From positions 231,847 to 295,846 of the forward strand of contig NZ_LMEP01000026.1 of assembly GCF_001426405.1 (NCBI RefSeq): a stretch of 64,000 nt of DNA. Direction: 5' to 3'. Source of the DNA: Streptomyces sp. Root1304 (lineage in GTDB: Bacteria > Actinomycetota > Actinomycetes > Streptomycetales > Streptomycetaceae). Below the pieces are notes generated by a model. The model did no database searches. It had not been told where the DNA came from and saw only the letters and a program-made list of their open reading frames with translations. The translations under genes and the position numbers were made by a program. This document shows, piece after piece, positions 52,063 through 61,105 of the stretch (positions within the stretch are counted from its first letter, which is position 1; the number at the start of each line of letters is the position of its first letter).

Positions 52063-54812
52063 CCGCCCCCGTGATCGGCACCCCGACGCAGACGCGCGGG
52101 GCCGGGCCGACGGCACCGGCGGACGTGACGCCGCAGCGGCCCACGCCCGTGTCCGCGCCGACGCCCACGCCCGTGCCCGCGCCGATCCCGCCCGCCACCG
52201 CCGCCGCGACCACCCCCGCCGCCCCGGCGGCCACCCCCGTCCCCGAGCCCCTCTGGTTCCTGCGGGTCAACCCGCTGCGCCGCGCCCGGCTCGCCGACGC
52301 CGAGCTGCGCCGCCTGCTCGTCCTCGTCACCGCCGCCGAGCAGGACCTCGCCACCGCGTCCGCCGCCGCCTCCGACGAGCTGTACGAGAAGATCGGCGTC
52401 GCGGCCGACGAAGCGGAACGGCGCGAACTGATCGCCCTGCGGCGGTCCGTGCACAACGGCCGCGCCCCCAAGCAGCCCCCCGCCCAGGCCGGTCCCGCGA
52501 CCGCGGCCTGGCTGCGGGCCCGCGAGGAACGCGACCGGATCCGTGCGGAACTCGTCGCCGGCTACCCCGACGCGGCCGACCGCGAGCGCGGCGTCCTCGC
52601 CGGCCTCCTCGGCGACCCCGACCTGCTGCGCTCCCTCGCGCTCGTCGCACCCGAGGTCCACCAGGAGGCCGAGCGCTACCGCGCCGCCGTCCGCGCACCC
52701 GGCCGGCTCACCTCCAAGTCCCGCAAGTCCGAACGCGGCCTCATCCAGTACGTCACCCGCGCCATGGTCCGTACGAGCCCGCTCGCCCGCTTCACCGCCG
52801 TCGGGATCGCCGAGCCCGACCCGGCCGCCCCCGGCCCCGACGAGGCCGGGTTCCCCGGCGCGACCGCCTTCCCCGGGCTCGACCGCGTGATGCTCAACTA
52901 CGTCGTCGGCGGCCTGCCCGACCCCTCGGACCGGGCGGTCGAGGAGCTGTGGATCGGACTCCCGCCCACCTCCGCACCCGACCCGGCGGCCGGAAAGCTG
53001 TTCTTCCTCAAGCCCTCGCCCGAGGGCATGCGCCGCGCCGCCGTCTCCCTCGACGGCCCGGCCGGCGACCTCCTCGACGCCGTGGGCATGGGGCCCCGCC
53101 CCTTCCCGTCCGTCGTCGCCCATGTCGCCGAGCGCTCCGGCTGCACCCCGGAGGCCGCCGGCCGCAAGGTCCGCGGGGCCGTCGAACAGGGCCTGCTCTG
53201 CACCTTCCACGAGGCCGAGGACGGCTCCGCCGACTACGAGGCCCTGCTCTCCCCGGACGACCCGCGCCCCCTGACCCGGGAACTCACCGACCGCGTCAAG
53301 GCCGGACTGCCCGCCTTCACCGCCGCGCCCGCCGCCGAACGCGGCGCCGCCCTCGCCGAGTTGCGCGGCGCCCTCGGCGAACTCAGCCACGCCGCCGGCC
53401 GCCCCGCGCACGTCACGGTCGAGGAGGACTACGTGATGCCGCCGCTCAAGGTGGCCACGGAACCCTGGAAGGAGTCCCTGAAGGACCTCGGCCCGGCCGT
53501 CGAACTCCTCACCGTCTTCGACTGGCTGCACGACGTCCGGGTCCTCATGACCGCCGCGTTCGTCGAGCGCTTCGGCCCCGGGGCCAACGTCCCGCTCGCC
53601 GCGAACGCCCCCTTCGTCGTCGGCGAGGTCTCCCGCCGCGCCGCCGCCATGGCCGCCGTCTACGGACCCGACGGCCCCGGCGACCCGGCCGCGCTGAAGG
53701 GCATCGGCCCCGCCGACGGCTCCCTGGAACGCATCTACGAGCTCCGCCGCGAGGTCACCGAAGCCGTCCACGCCCTCATCGGGCAGGCCGTCGAGCGCGG
53801 CGACGACACCCTCCGCATCAGCCCGGAGCAGGTCGCCGGACTCACCGGCGAACTCCCCGAGCGCTTCCGCCGCGACCCGCTGATCTACGGCGTCCTCCTC
53901 CAGCGCGGCGACGGCCACCTGGTCCTCAACGACGGCCTGCCCGGCCACGGCATGCTCTACGCCCGCTTCCTGGAGGCCGACCGGCGCCTCGGCGGCCGTG
54001 CGCTGCCCCGCCTCGCCGAGCACGTCGCCCGGGTGTACGGCCACGACGGCGCCCGCGTCACCGAGGACCTGGGCCTGCACCGCCTCAACGTCAACGCCCA
54101 CACACCGATCCTCCCCGGCGGCCTCACCCCCGACGACTGGTTCGGCCTGCGGCTCGCCCACGACCCCGCGACCGACTCCCTGCGCGTCGAGGACGCCGAC
54201 GGCGCCCCGCTGCGGGTCCTGCCGCTCGGCACCGGCCACCCCGGCCTCTTCCCGCCGCCGCTCTCCGTCGCCTCCGGGCTCGCCATCAGCGGCCGGCTCT
54301 TCAACGCCCTCCCCAACAGCTGGCACGCCGCCACCCCCTGGGACAGGGCCGTCACCCGCACCGCACCCCGCATGGCCGTCGGCGACGTGCTCATCGGCCG
54401 CCGCCGCTGGTACGGGGGAGAGGAACTCGGCGCGGCCCTGGCCGCGGGACCCGAGGAGCACGACCGCCTCCTCGCCCTCAACGCCTGGCGGGCCGCCCAC
54501 GGCGTCCCCGAGGAGGTCGTCGTCAAGACGGTCCCCGAGGACGAGGGCCCGCTCTCCGTCGGCGCCCCCGACATCCAGTCCAAGCGGCTCCAGCAGAAGC
54601 CCCAGTACGTCGACCTGAGCAGCGCGCTCGGCGTCCGCGTATTGCCCCGGATGCTGGAACGGCGCGGCGCCGACACCGGCGGCAGCTATCTGGAGGAGGC
54701 GCTGCCCGGCGTCGTCGACGGCACCCACGCCACCGAGTGGGTCGTCGAGGTCGGCCGCACCGCCGGCGGCCGCTTCACCTACCACCCCACGACCGAGAGG
54801 GAGGAGCGATGA
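52059..54812 (+). CDS. glutamyl-tRNA-dependent dehydratase, LanB N-terminal type (LazB/TbtB-like)
   Basis: 917 residues. Lant_dehydr_N domain: FLRVNPLRRARLADAELRR, SKSRKSERGLIQYVTRAMVR followed by TSPLARFTAVG, the C-terminal-lobe VLLQRGDGHLVLNDGLPGHG and PRMAVGDVLIGRRRWYG. It transfers glutamate from Glu-tRNA to Ser/Thr hydroxyls of the precursor; the separate eliminase (60086) then forms dehydroalanine. The absence of a fused SpaB_C domain matches thiopeptide split dehydratases. Residues ~10-65 are an odd Pro/Thr/Ala-rich low-complexity extension. Start overlaps the previous stop (ATGA), and its stop overlaps the next start. Confidence 0.9.
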   Translation: MTAPVIGTPTQTRGAGPTAPADVTPQRPTPVSAPTPTPVPAPIPPATAAATTPAAPAATPVPEPLWFLRVNPLRRARLADAELRRLLVLVTAAEQDLATASAAASDELYEKIGVAADEAERRELIALRRSVHNGRAPKQPPAQAGPATAAWLRAREERDRIRAELVAGYPDAADRERGVLAGLLGDPDLLRSLALVAPEVHQEAERYRAAVRAPGRLTSKSRKSERGLIQYVTRAMVRTSPLARFTAVGIAEPDPAAPGPDEAGFPGATAFPGLDRVMLNYVVGGLPDPSDRAVEELWIGLPPTSAPDPAAGKLFFLKPSPEGMRRAAVSLDGPAGDLLDAVGMGPRPFPSVVAHVAERSGCTPEAAGRKVRGAVEQGLLCTFHEAEDGSADYEALLSPDDPRPLTRELTDRVKAGLPAFTAAPAAERGAALAELRGALGELSHAAGRPAHVTVEEDYVMPPLKVATEPWKESLKDLGPAVELLTVFDWLHDVRVLMTAAFVERFGPGANVPLAANAPFVVGEVSRRAAAMAAVYGPDGPGDPAALKGIGPADGSLERIYELRREVTEAVHALIGQAVERGDDTLRISPEQVAGLTGELPERFRRDPLIYGVLLQRGDGHLVLNDGLPGHGMLYARFLEADRRLGGRALPRLAEHVARVYGHDGARVTEDLGLHRLNVNAHTPILPGGLTPDDWFGLRLAHDPATDSLRVEDADGAPLRVLPLGTGHPGLFPPPLSVASGLAISGRLFNALPNSWHAATPWDRAVTRTAPRMAVGDVLIGRRRWYGGEELGAALAAGPEEHDRLLALNAWRAAHGVPEEVVVKTVPEDEGPLSVGAPDIQSKRLQQKPQYVDLSSALGVRVLPRMLERRGADTGGSYLEEALPGVVDGTHATEWVVEVGRTAGGRFTYHPTTEREER

Positions 54813-56581
54813 CGACGCCCGCAACCGCGGCGGCCCTCAGGACGCGCCCCGACCTGCACTACGCACCCGTCCCCGGCGGGGTCTACTTCAGCGGCGCCCG
54901 CGCCCGGTTCGTGCTGCGCGGCTCCGAGGTCCTGCACGCCGTCGCCCAGGGGTGCGTCCCGCTCCTCGCCGACGGCACCGACGAGGACGCCCTCGTCGCC
55001 GGGATCGGCACCGAACGCGCCCGCCCCGCCGTCCGCCTCCTCGTCGACAAGCTCCGCGAGAACGGACTGCTCCTCGACCCGGCCGCGCACACCGCGCCCG
55101 AACCGCCCGCCGCCGTACGGGAACGGCACGCCGAGTCCCTCGCCCGCCTCGAAGGCCTCCTCGACGACCCCTACGGGGCGTTCGCCCGGCTCCGCGCCGC
55201 GACCGTCCTCGTCACGGGACCCGCCACCGCGACCGGACCCGCCGTGCGCGGACTGCGCCGGGCGGGCGTCGGCACCGTCCTCACCGGCGCGGACGCCCCG
55301 GCCGGCACCCCGGACGCCGTCCTCGACATCCGCGAGGACGACGGGACGCCCCCGGTCACCGCCTGGCTCGTCGTCCCCGTGCTGCTCGGCGGCGCGGACG
55401 TCACCCTCGTCGGACCCGCCCTCACGGCACCCGGACACCCGGCCGTCCGGGCCGCGTTCCGCGACCGGGCCCGCCGCTGGGCCGCCGCCGAGGCCACCGC
55501 GCCCGCGCCCCGCCCCCTGGCGGACGCGCTCGCCGGAGCCCTCGGCGCCCAGCTGCTCGTCGACACCCTGACCGGGATCGCCGCCACCGGCGAGGCCCAC
55601 GTCGTGCACGGGACGGACCTGGTCTCCGACCCGGTCACCGTCGAGGGAACCCACCAGGCGGCCGCGACCGGCCGGCCGGGCTCCCTCCCCGAGGGCCCCT
55701 CCGTCCTCGCCGCCGCGCCCGCCGACCCCCGCCCCGAGCCGGACGAGGCGCGCGAGAGCGCCGCCCCGCTCGCCGCGCGCTGGACCGGACCGCTCGCCCT
55801 CACCGAGGGCGCCGACCTCCCCCAGATGCCGCTCGCCCTGCGCGCCGCCGAACTCCGTACCGGCGGCCGCCCCACGACCACGGTCCTCGCCTGGGCCGCT
55901 CACCAGGAGACCGCCACCGCGGCGGTCACCCTGGCGGCCCTGCGGTCCCTCATCCCCGGGGCTCCCACCCCGGCGGCCGGTCCGCACGCCCGCATCCCCG
56001 GGGCTCCCACCCCGGCGGCAGGGCTCACCAGGGAACACTGGCTCCTCGACGGCGCACTGCGCCTGCTCGCCGAGGAGACCGCCCCCCTGCCGGCGAAGAC
56101 CGCCACCCCGCACGTGCCGCCCGCGGCCCTCCCGGCGGGCGCTCCCGCCGCGGCCGCGGGCGGCGGGGCGTGCGGGGCCCTCGACCCGGAGGGCCTGCGG
56201 ATCCTCGCCGGTCTCCGGGCCCTCCTTCCGCGGGAGCCCGAGGTACGCCTGCACGGCGTGCCCGGACTCCACTGGCTCCTCGCCGAGGTGACCGCCGACG
56301 GCGTCTCCCTCGGCCGCGCCTGGGGCGCCGACGCGGCCGAGGCCGCCCGGAACGCCCTGTGCACCGCACTCGCCCGCACCCAGACCGCCGACGGGGCCGG
56401 AGCCGTCGACCCGCTCTCCACCGACGCCCTGCTCCTCGCCGACCGCGCCGCCCTGGACGCCCTCCGCGCCGGGCTGGCCGACCGCGCCGTCACCTACCGG
56501 GGCGAGGCCGTCCGCCACGACCCGGTGCTCGGCGAGCTCCCCTTCTGGTACGGCCCCGTGGAGGCCCACGATGCCCACTGA
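54809..56581 (+). CDS. RRE/ocin-ThiF-like leader-binding protein (TbtF/LazD type)
   Basis: 590 residues. The first ~90 residues look like a RiPP recognition element winged helix (LHYAPVPGGVYFSGARARFV, AVRLLVDKLRENGLLLD). A degenerate ThiF/E1-like Rossmann region follows (TVLVTGPATATGPAVRGLRR, with no ATP glycine loop), and a C-terminal YcaO-docking part. It presents the precursor leader to the cyclodehydratase and probably to the dehydratase. An internal IPGAPTPAAG duplication (27-bp repeats at 55951 and 55993) lies in a linker. Overlaps the YcaO gene by 11 bp. Confidence 0.87.
   Translation: MTTPATAAALRTRPDLHYAPVPGGVYFSGARARFVLRGSEVLHAVAQGCVPLLADGTDEDALVAGIGTERARPAVRLLVDKLRENGLLLDPAAHTAPEPPAAVRERHAESLARLEGLLDDPYGAFARLRAATVLVTGPATATGPAVRGLRRAGVGTVLTGADAPAGTPDAVLDIREDDGTPPVTAWLVVPVLLGGADVTLVGPALTAPGHPAVRAAFRDRARRWAAAEATAPAPRPLADALAGALGAQLLVDTLTGIAATGEAHVVHGTDLVSDPVTVEGTHQAAATGRPGSLPEGPSVLAAAPADPRPEPDEARESAAPLAARWTGPLALTEGADLPQMPLALRAAELRTGGRPTTTVLAWAAHQETATAAVTLAALRSLIPGAPTPAAGPHARIPGAPTPAAGLTREHWLLDGALRLLAEETAPLPAKTATPHVPPAALPAGAPAAAAGGGACGALDPEGLRILAGLRALLPREPEVRLHGVPGLHWLLAEVTADGVSLGRAWGADAAEAARNALCTALARTQTADGAGAVDPLSTDALLLADRAALDALRAGLADRAVTYRGEAVRHDPVLGELPFWYGPVEAHDAH
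55951..56019 (+). repeat. 27-bp direct repeat inside the leader-binding protein gene
   Basis: Two perfect copies, 55951-55977 and 55993-56019, 42 bp apart, encode a duplicated LIPGAPTPAAG/RIPGAPTPAAG segment. It is in frame, in a linker, and likely of recent origin. Confidence 0.85.
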
Positions 56582-58499
56582 CACCCTCGCCCCCACGCTC
56601 GCGCGGGGCCCCGGGCTCGACGCCCGCCCCGCCGACGAGGCCTGGGACTCCGCGTTCGACGGGCTCGCCGGCCTCCTCCCCGAGGGCTCCGTCGCCGTCG
56701 ACCGCGGCTGGCACCTCGACTGGGAGCGGGACCGGCTCGCCGAGGCCGTCGCCGCCGGCCGCCCCCACCTCTCCGTACGCCTGCGCGGCGACGAGGTCCT
56801 CGTCGGACCCCTCTGGCGGCCCGGCACGGACGCGGGCTGCGCCGGCTGCGCCGAGGTCCGCGAGCGCACCGTCCCCGACCACCCGCTGGCCGGCGACCTC
56901 CGCCACGCGACCGCCGCCCCTGGACCCGGCGCGCCGCTCCTCCCCGAACTGCTCCGGGCGACCCTGGAGCACCTGGTGAGGCGGCCGCTCGGGCCCGGCG
57001 AACTCTTCTCGGTCTCGCCGCGCGGCCTGCGCCGCCACCGGATCGCCCGCAGCTTCCACTGCCCGCTCTGCGGACCGGCGTACGAGCGGCTCGACGGCAC
57101 CGGGACCCCGGCGCCGCTCGCGCTGACCGACCGGCCCGCCTTCCCCGACGACCCGACCCGCACGGCCGCGAGCCGGCTCGTCGAGCGCGGGGTCCTCCAG
57201 GACCGCCTGGTCGACGGCCGGTTCGGACCGGTCCGTGCGCTGCTGCGCGAGTCGCGCGCCCCGTTCGCGATGAGCATGGCCGTCGTGCCGGACGCCCCCG
57301 CGATGGGCCACGGCCGCGCCCGCACCTTCGCCGAGACCGGACCCGTGGCGATCCTGGAGGCGTACGAGCGCCTCGCCGGCTTCCCGTACGACATCCCGGT
57401 CCTCACCGGCCGGTCCTACGCGGAGGTGGCCGACCGGGCCGTCGACCCGGCCGGGCTCGGGCAGTACACCGCCGAGCAGCTCGCCCACCCCACCAGCCGG
57501 GCCACGCCGTTCGACGCGGACACCCCGATGGACTGGGTCTGGGGCCACGACCTGGCCGACGGCCGCCCCCTGCTGGTCCCCGCCGACCACGCCTTCTACC
57601 AGTACGAGTACAACCACCGGCGGGACCGCAGGGCCGCCCGCGCCGCCGGGACGCCCGGCCGCAAGCACTACTTCTACGAGTCGTCCAGCGGCTGCGCCGT
57701 CGGCGCCAACCTCGAAGAGGCCGCCCTGCACTCGCTGTTCGAGCTGGCGGAACGGGACGCGTTCCTGCTCTCCTGGCACCGGGCGGCCCCCCTGCCGGTC
57801 ATCCCGAACTCCTCGCTCACCGACCCCACCAGCCGGGCCATGATCGAGCTGATGGAGTCGCGCGGATTCGACGTGCACCTCCTCGTCGCCACCCAGGACA
57901 TCGGCCTGCCCGTCGTCTGGGTCCTCGCGGTGAACCGGCTCGACCCCTTCCCCGCCACCTTCTCCTCGGCCGGCTCCGGCGCCGACCCGCAGTCCGCGAT
58001 CCGCGGCGCCCTGCGCGAGGTCGCCCAGCTCGTCACCAACCCCGTCGACTGGACCCGCGAGGACGTCGAGCCGATGGTGGCGGACCCCTGGCTGGTCCAG
58101 GAGCTGGAGGACCACGTCCGCTTCTCCTCGCTGCCCGAGACCGCCGCCCGCGCCACCGCCGCGCTCGGCGGGCCCCGGGTCACCCTCGACGAGGCCTTCC
58201 CCGACTGGCCCGGCCGGATGGACCGGGGCTCCGGCGGCGACGTGCGCGGCGCCCTGGACTTCGTCCGCGGACTCTTCGCGGGGGCCGGACTCGACCGGAT
58301 CGTCCTGGTCGACCAGACCAGCCGCGAACACGCCGACGCGGGCATCCACGTGGCCCGCGCGGTCGTCCCCGGCATCCTCCCGATGTGCTTCGGCCACGCC
58401 CAGCAGCGGCTGGCCGGGCTGCCCCGGCTCACCGCCGCGCTGCGCGGCACCGGGCAGGACCGCCGGGCGCTGCCCCTCGACCCCCACCCGTTCCCGTGA
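56571..58499 (+). CDS. YcaO-domain azoline cyclodehydratase (TbtG/LazE type)
   Basis: 642 residues. N-terminal TOMM zinc tetrathiolate: Cys90/Cys93 (GCAGCAE) and Cys164/Cys167 (FHCPLCGP). The YcaO ATP-binding core is FYESSSGCAVGANLEEAALH followed by SLFELAERDAFLLSWHR; later VVWVLAVNR, AIRGALREVAQL. It ends in a Pro-rich tail (DPHPFP) like the PxPxP terminus of active cyclodehydratases. It uses ATP to activate amide oxygens so that Cys/Ser/Thr side chains close to thiazolines/oxazolines. ATG 56571 overlaps the previous gene; the stop overlaps the next GTG. Confidence 0.93.
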   Translation: MPTDTLAPTLARGPGLDARPADEAWDSAFDGLAGLLPEGSVAVDRGWHLDWERDRLAEAVAAGRPHLSVRLRGDEVLVGPLWRPGTDAGCAGCAEVRERTVPDHPLAGDLRHATAAPGPGAPLLPELLRATLEHLVRRPLGPGELFSVSPRGLRRHRIARSFHCPLCGPAYERLDGTGTPAPLALTDRPAFPDDPTRTAASRLVERGVLQDRLVDGRFGPVRALLRESRAPFAMSMAVVPDAPAMGHGRARTFAETGPVAILEAYERLAGFPYDIPVLTGRSYAEVADRAVDPAGLGQYTAEQLAHPTSRATPFDADTPMDWVWGHDLADGRPLLVPADHAFYQYEYNHRRDRRAARAAGTPGRKHYFYESSSGCAVGANLEEAALHSLFELAERDAFLLSWHRAAPLPVIPNSSLTDPTSRAMIELMESRGFDVHLLVATQDIGLPVVWVLAVNRLDPFPATFSSAGSGADPQSAIRGALREVAQLVTNPVDWTREDVEPMVADPWLVQELEDHVRFSSLPETAARATAALGGPRVTLDEAFPDWPGRMDRGSGGDVRGALDFVRGLFAGAGLDRIVLVDQTSREHADAGIHVARAVVPGILPMCFGHAQQRLAGLPRLTAALRGTGQDRRALPLDPHPFP

Positions 58500-60073
58500 C
58501 GGCGCCGACGGCCCCGCGCGCGGCGGACGCCACCGGGGTTCCGCCCCGGCGCGGCCCCGTCGACCTGCCGGGGCCCGAGGGCGACAACAGCATCGCCCGC
58601 GAACCCCTCTGGTACGCGTACGGGGCCGGGGACGACGCCCCGGAGGCGCCCCCGTGGACCTGGGTGCCGCAGCCCCCGCCCGACACGCACGTCCCGCCCC
58701 CGCCACCGCGCGGGGGCGGCCCGCGCGAACCCCTGCCGCTCGGCACCCACGACCGGCTCGCGGCGCTTCCGTTCCCCGCCCTGCCACCCCGAGGGGAGTC
58801 GGCCGAACCGGCCGGGGAGCGGCTCGGCCGCGCCCTGGTGACCGCCTTCGGCCCACAGCGCCGTGAGCCGGAGAACCCCTACAACGACCACCGGCCGTAC
58901 GCCTCGCCGCGCTGCCTCTTCCCCGTCCACGCCTTCGTGGACGGGGGCGCGGGCCTGCCGTGGCGGCTCCTCGAACCGGACCGGCACGCCCTCACCGGCA
59001 CCCCGGACGCGCCCGCCCGCAACGTCGTGCTCACCGGCCGGTACACCAGCGTGCCGCCCGCCTACCAGTGGTTCCGCGGCTCGCTCATCGCGATCGAACT
59101 CGGCTTCACGCTGCGGGCGTTGAGCCTCGGCCTGGAACTCCTCGACGTGCCCGCCAGGCTGCGTCTCCCCGGCCCGGACGCCCACGCCCTGCTGCCCGCC
59201 CTGGGCCTCGACGACGCCTGGGCCTGGTCCCTGCCGTTCGTCGTGGAGCTGGACGGGGAGGGTACGAGCCCCCCGGGCGGAACACCCGTACGGGCGGCCC
59301 CGCCCGGCGCCCCCGCCCCGGAGCCACCCGCCCGCCTCACCCGGGACGACCCCGCCCTCGCCGAACTGATCCGCGTCAACCGCGAGCAGACGTACGGCGG
59401 TCCGCCCACCCCGCTCACCACCGCCGTCCCGACGGGCCTCGGCCCCTCGGCGACCGTGCCCGACTGGGCCGAGCTGCTGTGGCGCCGCCACTCCGGACGC
59501 ATGCCGCGCGCCCTGCACGGCATGACCGGCCGCCGCCGCACCGTGCCCGCCGAAGCCCTCGACAGCGCCGCCCGCTGGCTCTCCGTACCCCCGCCCGGCG
59601 CCGAAATCGCCGCCGCCTTCGACGCGTTGAAGGTCACCGCGGTCGTCCAGGGCGTCGAAGGGCGGACCGACGGCGTCCACCGGCTCCGGGCCGGGGACGC
59701 GCACCTGCTGCGCGCCGACCCGACCGCCCCCGAACGCCTGGAGGAGCGGTACGGCTACGGCGTCTCGCCCGTCAACGGCTGCGGCATCCGCGACGCCTCG
59801 CTCACCGTGTTCCTCACGGTGCGGACCCGGGAACTCTTCGAGCGCCTCGGGACCGCCGGCTGGGGAGCCGTCCAGCACGCCGCCGGCTGGGCCGCGCACG
59901 GGCTCTGCCTGTCCGCCGCCGCGTCCGGCCTCTTCGCCCGCCCCGTGCGGGCCTTCCAGGAGATCCCCACCCAGCGCGTCCTCGGCCTGGACCTCGACGA
60001 GATGATCCTCCTGTCCGTGGTCGTGGGAGTACCGCAGGACACCGGCGGCGCGCTGCTCGACCTCAGACTCTGA
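58496..60073 (+). CDS. second nitroreductase-like dehydrogenase (TbtE/LazF-type domain)
   Basis: 525 residues, FMN nitroreductase fold of the thiopeptide dehydrogenase group. A Pro-rich N-terminal stretch (~45-85), YNDHRPYASPRCLFPVHAFV, then the core WAELLWRRHSGRMPRALHGM, GYGVSPVNGCGIRDASLTVF, and WGAVQHAAGWAAHGLCLSAA. It should oxidise azolines to azoles. It is clearly different from the SagB at 47682, so the locus has two dehydrogenases. Start overlaps the YcaO stop (GTGA). Confidence 0.8.
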   Translation: MTAPTAPRAADATGVPPRRGPVDLPGPEGDNSIAREPLWYAYGAGDDAPEAPPWTWVPQPPPDTHVPPPPPRGGGPREPLPLGTHDRLAALPFPALPPRGESAEPAGERLGRALVTAFGPQRREPENPYNDHRPYASPRCLFPVHAFVDGGAGLPWRLLEPDRHALTGTPDAPARNVVLTGRYTSVPPAYQWFRGSLIAIELGFTLRALSLGLELLDVPARLRLPGPDAHALLPALGLDDAWAWSLPFVVELDGEGTSPPGGTPVRAAPPGAPAPEPPARLTRDDPALAELIRVNREQTYGGPPTPLTTAVPTGLGPSATVPDWAELLWRRHSGRMPRALHGMTGRRRTVPAEALDSAARWLSVPPPGAEIAAAFDALKVTAVVQGVEGRTDGVHRLRAGDAHLLRADPTAPERLEERYGYGVSPVNGCGIRDASLTVFLTVRTRELFERLGTAGWGAVQHAAGWAAHGLCLSAAASGLFARPVRAFQEIPTQRVLGLDLDEMILLSVVVGVPQDTGGALLDLRL

Positions 60074-60085
60074 AGGAGCGTCCCC

Positions 60086-61030
60086 GTGACCCCGACCCCG
60101 ACACCCGCACCGCGGCGGACCGCATGGACCGCCTGGCACCTCCACCTCGGGACGACGGCCCGGTCGGCACACGACCGGGTCGTCACCGATGTCATCGGCC
60201 CCACGGTCCGCGAACTCGCCCCCGGCACCCCGTGGTTCTTCATCCGCTACTGGCAGTCGGGACCGCATCTGCGGCTCCGCGTGGGCGACCTCGACGCCGG
60301 GGCACGCGCGCGCGTCGAAGCCGCCCTCACCGCCCGCCTCGCCGTCGCCGGCGCGCCCGCCCCGGGCGAGGAACCCCTCGACCCCGCCGCCTACCGCAGC
60401 GGGGCCGAACGGCTGGCCGCCGCCGGGGAGACCGGCGAGAACACCTCCGTGAAGGCCCTGCTGCCGCCCGGCGTCCACCCGGCCGTCTACGAACCGGAGA
60501 CCGACCGCTACGGCGGCCCGGCCCTGATGCCCGCCGCCGAGTCCCTCTTCACCCTCTCCAGCGCCCTCGTCCTCGCCGCCCTGCCCGAGGTCACCGGCGA
60601 ACGGCGGCGCGCCCTGCTCGCCCTGCGCGGCACCGTCGCGGTCGCCGCCGCCCTCGGCGACCCGGCGGAGCGCGCGTACTACTACGCCCACGGCCTCGGC
60701 GCCTGGCGCGCCTGGGCCGCCGAGGCAGGCCACCCGGCCGCACTCCTCGACACGATCACCCGGGTCGAGGGCGCGGTGACCCTCGACCCGGGCGCCCACG
60801 GCCCCTTCACCGGCTGGCACGGCCGGCTCACCGCCCACGCCGCCGAGATCCGCGCGCACTCCGCGGCCCACCCCGGCATGGTCCTCTTCTCGCACGCGCA
60901 CATGCTCCACAACCGGCTCGGCCTGAGCCTCCTGGAGGAGCTGCGCACGTACGCGGTGCTGGCCCACGCCTTCCCCGTACCGCCGGGGACGCCCGTCCCG
61001 CCCGGCGCCCCCGTCCCGCAGCACGCCTGA
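60086..61030 (+). CDS. split LanB glutamate-elimination protein (TbtC type)
   Basis: 314 residues, SpaB_C / thiopeptide-type bacteriocin biosynthesis domain. The hallmark WFFIRYWQSGPHLRLRVGD near residues 50-68 and HAHMLHNRLGLSLLEELRTY near the C terminus are diagnostic. It removes the glutamyl group added by the 52059 dehydratase to give dehydroalanine/dehydrobutyrine. GTG 60086 follows AAGGAG. Last gene of the biosynthetic operon; a terminator follows. Confidence 0.9.
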   Translation: MTPTPTPAPRRTAWTAWHLHLGTTARSAHDRVVTDVIGPTVRELAPGTPWFFIRYWQSGPHLRLRVGDLDAGARARVEAALTARLAVAGAPAPGEEPLDPAAYRSGAERLAAAGETGENTSVKALLPPGVHPAVYEPETDRYGGPALMPAAESLFTLSSALVLAALPEVTGERRRALLALRGTVAVAAALGDPAERAYYYAHGLGAWRAWAAEAGHPAALLDTITRVEGAVTLDPGAHGPFTGWHGRLTAHAAEIRAHSAAHPGMVLFSHAHMLHNRLGLSLLEELRTYAVLAHAFPVPPGTPVPPGAPVPQHA

Positions 61031-61054
61031 CCGCAGCCCCCCCCCACGGGGATC

Positions 61055-61092
61055 GCGAAAGGCCCGGCCGGTTTCCCGGTCGGGCCTTTTCG
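61055..61092. terminator. bidirectional terminator ending the thiopeptide operon
   Basis: CGAAAGGCCCG-G-CCGG pairs with CCGG-T-CGGGCCTTTTCG (one wobble) over a TTTC loop; T-rich on the plus side and T-rich again on the minus side. Lies between the eliminase stop and the convergent permease stop. Confidence 0.85.
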
Positions 61093-61105
61093 TGGTGCGC
61101 GCCCG

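Noticed and set aside
47682..61030. Class I lanthipeptide cluster
   Set aside because: A LanB-type protein is present, but it is the split thiopeptide form, there is no LanC cyclase, and YcaO, two azoline dehydrogenases and a pyridine-synthase candidate fit a thiopeptide instead.
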